Assembly (NCBI RefSeq): GCF_019703515.2
Contig: NC_059374.1
Coordinates: 16,747,095 to 16,811,094, forward strand
Length of the DNA stretch: 64,000 bases
Direction of reading: 5' to 3'
Origin: Myxocyprinus asiaticus
Lineage: Eukaryota > Chordata > Actinopteri > Cypriniformes > Catostomidae
The notes under the pieces were generated by a model. The model was not told the origin of the DNA, made no database searches, and saw only the letters and a program-made list of their open reading frames with translations. The first letter of the stretch is position 1, and each line of letters begins with the position of its first letter. Below are positions 58,867 to 64,000 of this stretch, piece by piece. The translations under genes were made by a program, and so were the position numbers.

Positions 58867-60371
58867 CAGGTGCATCTCAATAAATTAGAATGTCATGGAA
58901 AAGTTCATTTATTTCAGTAATTCAACTCAAATTTGGTTCTTTTAATTGTGATGATATTGGCTCACATTTAACAAAAACCCACCAATTCACTATCTCAAAA
59001 AATTAGAATATGGTGACATGCCAATCAGCTAATCAACTCAAAACACCTGCAAAGGTTTCCTGAGCCTTCAAAATGGTCTCTCAGTTTGGTTCACTAGGCT
59101 ACACAATCATGGGGAAGACTGCTGATCTGACAGTTGTCCAGAAGACAATCATTGACACCCTTCACAAGGAGGGTAAGCCACAAACATTCATTGCCAAATA
59201 AGCTGGCTGTTCACAGAGTGCTGTATCCAAGCATGTTAACAGAAAGTTGAGTGGAAGGAAAAAGTGTGGAAGAAAAAGATGCACAACCAACTGAGAGAAG
59301 TAAAATCGATTCAAGAATTTGGGTGAACTTCACAAGGAATGGACTGAGGCTGGGGTCAAGGCATCAAGAGCCACCACACACAGACGTGTCAAGGAATTTG
59401 GCTACAGTTGTCGTATTCCTCTTGTTAAGCCACTCCTGAACCACAGACAACGTCAGAGGCGTCTTACCTGGGCTAAGGAGAAGAAGAACTGGACTGTTGC
59501 CCAGTGTTCCAAAGTCCTCTTTTCAGATGAGAGCAAGTTTCGTATTTCATTTGGAAACCAAGGTCCTAGAGTCTGGAGGAAGGGTGGAGAAGCTCATAGC
59601 CCAAGTTGCTTGAAGTCCAGTGTTAAGGTTCCACAGTCTGTGATGATTTGGGGTGCAATGTCATCTGCTGGTGTTGGTCCATTGTGTTTTTTGAAAACCA
59701 AAATCACTGCACCTGTTTACCAAGAAATTTTGGAGCACTTCATGCTTCCTTCTGCTGACCAGTTTTTTAAAGATGCTGATTTCATTTTCCAGCAGGATTT
59801 GTCACTTGCCCACACTGCCAAAAGCACCAAAAGTTGGTTAAATGACCATGGTGTTGGTGTGCTTGACTGGCCAGCAAACTCACCAGACCTGAACCCCATA
59901 GAGAATCTATGGGGTATTGTCAAGAGGAAAATGAGAAACAAGAGACCAAAAAATGCAGATGAGCTGAAGGCCACTGTCAAAGAAACCTGGGCTTCCATAC
60001 CACCTCAGCAGTGCCACAAACTGATCACCTCCATGCCACGCCGAATTGAGGCAGTAATTAAAGCAAAAGGAGCCCCTACCAAGTATTGAGTACATATACA
60101 GTAAATGAACATACTTTCCAGAAGGCCAACAATTCACATGTGTTTTTTTTTTTTTATTGGACTTATGATGTATTATAATTTTTTGAGATGGTGAATTGGT
60201 GGGTTTTTGTTAAATGTGAGCCAAAATCATCACAATTAAAAGAACCAAAGATTTAAACTACTTCAGTCTGTGTGCATTGAATTTATTTAATATACAAGTT
60301 TCACAATTTGAGTTGAATTACTGAAATAAATGAACTTTTCCACGACATTCTAATTTATTGAGATGCACCTG
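58867..60371 (+). mobile_element. Inner Tc1-type transposon
   Basis: Inverted ends CAGGTGCATCTCAATAAATT with TA at 58865-58866 and 60372-60373. 1,505 bp. The terminal repeats are extended: a second match lies at about 58975-59010 and 60180-60210. Confidence 0.93.
59109..60089 (+). pseudogene. Tc1-type DDE transposase, C-terminal 256 residues open
   Basis: The full frame starts at ATG 59109 (MGKTADLTVVQKTIIDTLHK). TAA at 59199-59201 and two further stops near 59290-59300 break the N-terminal DNA-binding part, which is also shortened relative to the family. From 59319 the frame is open for 256 residues with LFSDESKF (Asp), FIFQQDLSLAHTAKS (Asp) and DLNPIENLWGIVKRK (Glu), i.e. an intact DD34E core, ending GAPTKY. 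The enzyme cannot bind DNA normally even if the C-terminal part were made. Confidence 0.92.
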
Positions 60372-60870
60372 TATATTTTTTTTCTCCACATTTTAGAATA
60401 AGAGTAAAGTCATTAAAACTATGGAATAACAAAAATGGAACTATGGGAATTATGTTGTGTCTAAACAAAATCCAAAATAAATCAAAACTCTTGACATTTT
60501 CTCAACCAACTTCTTGAGGTATCACCCATCTATGTTGGGCACTTTTTGGCAGCTTTTCTTTATTATTTGGTCCAAGTCATCAATTTCAAAAACTTTTTTT
60601 TAATTAAATTTTACTTTTATAATGAAATAAATTAATATGGTGGCACAATTATATTTTTGTCTACAAAACTAATTTCAAACATTTAAGCATACGCCTTCAG
60701 ATCAAAAGATTTTAAGATCATGAGAAACATTTCAGTCAAGTGTTTCAAAACTTTTGACCGGTAGTGTACATAGAAAATTAATTAACCACTAAAAAGCCTT
60801 CATTGGCCAAAATCAAAGGACAATGCATCTACTTGTATTTCCTCAGTTAATTCGGGATGAATTCAAGGAC

Positions 60871-63800
60871 TTTACATTTACATTTATTTACATTTATTCA
60901 TTTGCCAGACACTTTTATCCAAAGCGACTTACAAAAGAGGAACACATAAGCAAATCATCTTAAGGAGACAGTGGTACGAAAAGTGCCATATTATAAAGTT
61001 TCACTAGCATCAGAATAGCATACAAAACAGATTAAAGTGCAACTTTTTTTTTTTTAGTGACTGGTTAAGTGCACATGGAAAAGATGCGTTTTTAGCCGTT
61101 TTTTGAAGACAGAAAGTGAGTCAGCTTCACGGATGGAGTTGGTAAGGTCATTCCACCAACGTGGTATGATGAAGCCGAAGAAGTGTTTTGGTGCCTCTTT
61201 GTGTTGGTACAACAAGGCGACATTCCTTAGCCGACCGCAGGCTTCTAGTGGGTGCGTAGCTCTGCAGAAATGATTTTAGGTATGCTGGAGCAGACCCAGT
61301 GACTGTTTTGTATGCCAGCATCAGAGCCTTGAACTATGATATGTGCATCAACCAGCAGCCAGTGAAGAGAGACAAGGAGTGGTGTAACATGCGCTCTCTT
61401 TGGTTGATTAAAGACCAGACATGCTGCTGCATTCTGGATCATTTGCAGGGGTCTAATTGCACATGCAGGGAGGCCTGCAATGAGAGCGTTACAGTAGTCC
61501 AGTCTAGTTATGACAAGTGACTGAACAAGAAGTTGTGTGGCATGTTCAGAGAGGAAGGGTCTTATCTTCCTGATATTGTAGAGTGTAAATTTACATGATC
61601 TTGTGGTCTTTGAGATGTGGTCTGTGAAATTTAGTTTGTTATCGATGGTTACCCCTAGATTTCTGACCGTTTTGGAAGGCGTTACTGTAGCTGCACCCAG
61701 CTGCACGGTGATGTTGTGTTCAACAGCAGGGTTGGCTGGAAAGACAAGGAGTTCGGTCTTGGCTGGGTTAAGTTGCAGGTGGTGTTCCTTCATCCAGGCC
61801 GAGATGTCTACCAGGCAGGCAGAGATTCGAGCAGTCACTGTGGTGTCGTTGGGCTGGAAAGACAAGTAGAGTTGTGTGTCATCAGCATAGCAATGGTAAG
61901 AGAAATCATGTGCCTGAATGATGGGTCCCAGTGATGTTGTGTATATAGAGAAGAGAAGTGGCCCAAGCACTGAACCCTGAGGTACCCCAGTAAGTAGCTG
62001 ATATAGCTTGGACACCTCACCTCTCCAGGCTACCTTGAAGGACCTACCTGAGAGATAGGAATTAAACCAGTCAAGCACAGTTCCTGTGATGCCCAGTGAA
62101 GAAGAGGGTGGAGAGTAAGATCTGATGGTTGACTGTGTCGAAGGCTGCAGAAAGGTCCAGTAATATCAGGACGGATGATCTGGATTCAGCTTTCGCCTGT
62201 CTCAGCGACTCAGTGACAGACAGCAGGGCAGTCTCGGTGGAGTGTCCACTTTTGAAGCCTGACTGATTGTCATCCAGCAGCTTGTTCTGTGAGAGACAGG
62301 CAGATATTTGATTGAAAACTGCCCTTTCAAATGTTTTTGCCATGAATGGGATGAGAGAGACTGGTCTGCAGTGTTCTATTTGTGTGGGGTTAAGTGTGGG
62401 TATCTTCAGCAGCGGGGTTACTCGAGCCTGCTTAAATGTAGTGGGAAAAGTGCCTGTAAGTAGAGATGTGTTAATTATGTGAGTAAGTGCAGGTAAGATG
62501 GATGGAGAGATGGCCTGGAGAAGGTGAGAAGGAATGGGGTCAAGGGAACAGGTGGTGGGGTGGTTGGAAAGGATGAGTTTAGAGACCTCAGTGTCAGTCA
62601 GAGGAGAGAACATAGAGACAGAGGAGTTGCATACAGGAGATGGGTGTTTGACAGGGTGAGGTGCTGAGAATGTATTGCTGATGGTTGTAACCTTATTAGT
62701 AAAAAAGGTAGCGAAGACATCTGCTGTCAGTGATGTGTCAGGCGGTGGAGGGGGAGGACAGAGAAGTGTGTTGAATGTTCTAAACAAGCTGTGAGTGTCT
62801 GTGGTGCTGTTGATCTTGTTCTGGTAGTAGTTTTTGCAGATTTAACGCTATCTGAAAAAGTTGCAAGCAGAGACTGATACTTAACCAGATCTGCTGGATC
62901 TTTAGATTTCCACCATCTCCTCTCAGCTGCCCTGAGGTCAGTCTGATGTTCACAAAGGACGTCAGAGAGCCAGGGGCTGGGTGGTGTAGGACGTGCTGGC
63001 CTTGAGGAGGGAGGACAGATGTTGTCTAGACAGGTTGTTAAAGTAGAGCTTAGTGTGTCTTTGGCAATGTTTACATCAAGGGTGGAAAATACATTTTGTG
63101 TGGGAAGAGAGGTAGAGACAGCAGTGGAAAGGCGAGAGGGTGAAAGAGAACGGAGGTTACGGCGAAAGGAAACCAAAGGTGGAGTCTATTTTAATGTAGA
63201 TGGGAGAGTCATGTTGAACTGAACAAAGTAGTGATCAGAGACATGTAAAGGAGTAACAAGAATATTTGAGTTGGTACAGTTACATGTAAAAATGAGGTCC
63301 AGCTGGTTGCCCGATCTGTGAGTTGCTGTGATGCTTAGTTTTTCCAAGTCAAATGAGGCCAGAAGAGCATTCAGTTCAGTGGCCTGGGGCTTGTCTTGGT
63401 GTATGTTGAAATCACCAAGAACCACAAGTGGCTTACCATCCTCCGGTAAGGAGGACAGCAGGACATCCAACTCCTTGAGAAAGTTTGCCAGCTGACCTGG
63501 AGGGTGATAAATGACAACAACATGTATTTTTGTTGGTTGCATTGTAGTAACAGCATGGAATTCAAAAGCAGTATTGTTACATAGAGAAGAGTGTGGTGAA
63601 AAAGTCCAGTTGTTATGAATGAGCAAACCTATTCCCCCACCTGAGGGGTGTGAGAGAAGAAGAAGTTGTTGGAGAGAGCAGCAGGTGTTGCTGTATCCTC
63701 TGGACGTATCCATGTTTCTGTCAGTGCCAGGATGCTGAGGGTGGACTGTGTGGCAAAGGCTGGAATGAAGTCAGCTTTGTTCACAGCTGACTGGCAGTTC

Positions 63801-64000
63801 CAGAGTCCCACTGAGAAAGAGAGCGGAGCAGGTGCTGAAGTGCAAAGTGGCTGTAGGTTGTGTGGGTTGCGTTTTGTCTTGCATCTATATCGTGTAAACG
63901 GTCTGTAACAGATAACAGGGATGTGCTTGAAGGCATATGTTATTCGTGAAGTAGACATGTTAGTATGTACAAGGAAAATATGAGATAAAATTAAAAGATA
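60871..64000 (-). mobile_element. L2/CR1-type LINE, nearly intact, runs off the window
   Basis: The 3' end at 60871 carries ATTTACAT-type repeats and the 'gtcgctttggataaaagtg' tail (minus strand, about 60945-60905). Coding sequence extends to 63958 and the 5' part lies beyond 64000. Same family as 4083-6776. Confidence 0.9.
61245..63958 (-). pseudogene. LINE ORF2: endonuclease and reverse transcriptase, few lesions
   Basis: Frames run 63958-63629 and 63713-63186 (endonuclease: GLWNCQSAVNKADF, LALTETWIRPEDT, VVLGDFNIHQDKPQ, SDHYFVQF). A single TAG at 63188-63186 is followed in the same frame by 63176-62727. A shift near 62770 leads to 62787-62071 ([32 protein letters not shown]), and another near 62080 to 62078-61245 ([17 protein letters not shown], the catalytic [28 protein letters not shown]). 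A last shift near 61340 garbles the C-terminus. All catalytic blocks are intact, so the copy is recent compared with the 4083-6776 copy. Confidence 0.9.

Larger units (their letters stand above)
58819..60766. mobile_element. Outer Tc1-type MITE
   Basis: Inverted ends CACTACCGGTCAAAAGTTTT with TA at both sides (58817-58818 and 60767-60768). Without the inner element it is only ~440 bp, with no coding capacity. Confidence 0.88.
58443..60870 (+). mobile_element. LINE 3' UTR fragment, split by nested Tc1 elements
   Basis: Bases 58443-58818 and 60767-60870 match in order the 3' UTR of the 8400-13729 LINE (about 12770-13262), for example 'aaattgaatggcatctatgc' and 'caaaggacaatgc'. No ORF part is present. 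At 60870 the match is cut by the L2 LINE. Confidence 0.8.

Noticed and set aside
59251..59439. 62-residue frame ahead of the inner Tc1 transposase
   Set aside because: Out of frame with the DDE core and without family similarity.

Overview
This is vertebrate nuclear DNA, very probably from a ray-finned fish and perhaps a cyprinid. The evidence is the density and mix of teleost-type transposons: several Tc1 lineages, L2/CR1-type LINEs ending in the fish '...CTTTGGATAAAAGCG...' tail, foldback MITEs ending in GGATAGTTCACCC, piggyBac, a tRNA-headed SINE and an endogenous retrovirus. I found no intact host gene. Nearly everything recognisable is mobile DNA, mostly broken and often nested. Species and family names rest on memory of teleost repeats, not on a search.

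Layout. 0-8 kb: (TA)n, a three-unit ~183 bp tandem repeat, a 1.25 kb Tc1 element with two stops, an L2-like LINE (+) and a piece of a gag-only LTR element. 8.4-13.7 kb: a long LINE (+) with a zinc-finger/SGNH-esterase ORF1 and an endonuclease-RT ORF2, both shifted. 14.2-27.5 kb: the most interesting object, a ~13.3 kb composite bounded by ~0.7 kb inverted arms. Each arm leads inward into an array of the same 45 bp minisatellite (about 2.8 kb on the left, 0.7 kb on the right, opposite orientation). Between the arrays lie a Ulp1/SENP-type protease gene in spliced pieces (+), a convergent transposase remnant with a SWIM zinc finger (-), and a 2.2 kb non-autonomous LTR element that inserted later with a 5 bp target duplication. 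The best reading is a decayed giant DNA transposon of the KDZ/Zisupton type.

27.5-44 kb: a foldback repeat with a TATA box, half of another Tc1, a solo LTR, a piggyBac element inside a foldback MITE, a tRNA-headed SINE, a 5'-truncated LINE and a Harbinger-like element with TTA duplications. 44.7-52.8 kb: a SINE with a 17 bp target duplication, split inside its B box by a 7.6 kb endogenous retrovirus (minus strand, tRNA-His primer site, pro-pol and env transmembrane remnants, gag almost gone). 54.5-56.3 kb: a minus-strand LINE of the same family as the 37.4 kb fragment. 56.7 kb: a single Sleeping-Beauty-type terminal repeat. 58.4-64 kb: a LINE 3' UTR containing a Tc1 MITE, which contains a Tc1 element with a nearly whole transposase. 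An L2 LINE (minus strand), running off the window, lies in or beside the same UTR.

The elements record an order of events: hosts such as the LINE 3' UTR, the SINE, the MITE and the giant transposon came first, and the Tc1, ERV, piggyBac and LTR elements came later. All products described are selfish-element enzymes (transposases, reverse transcriptase-endonucleases, retroviral polyprotein) and essentially all are now pseudogenes.
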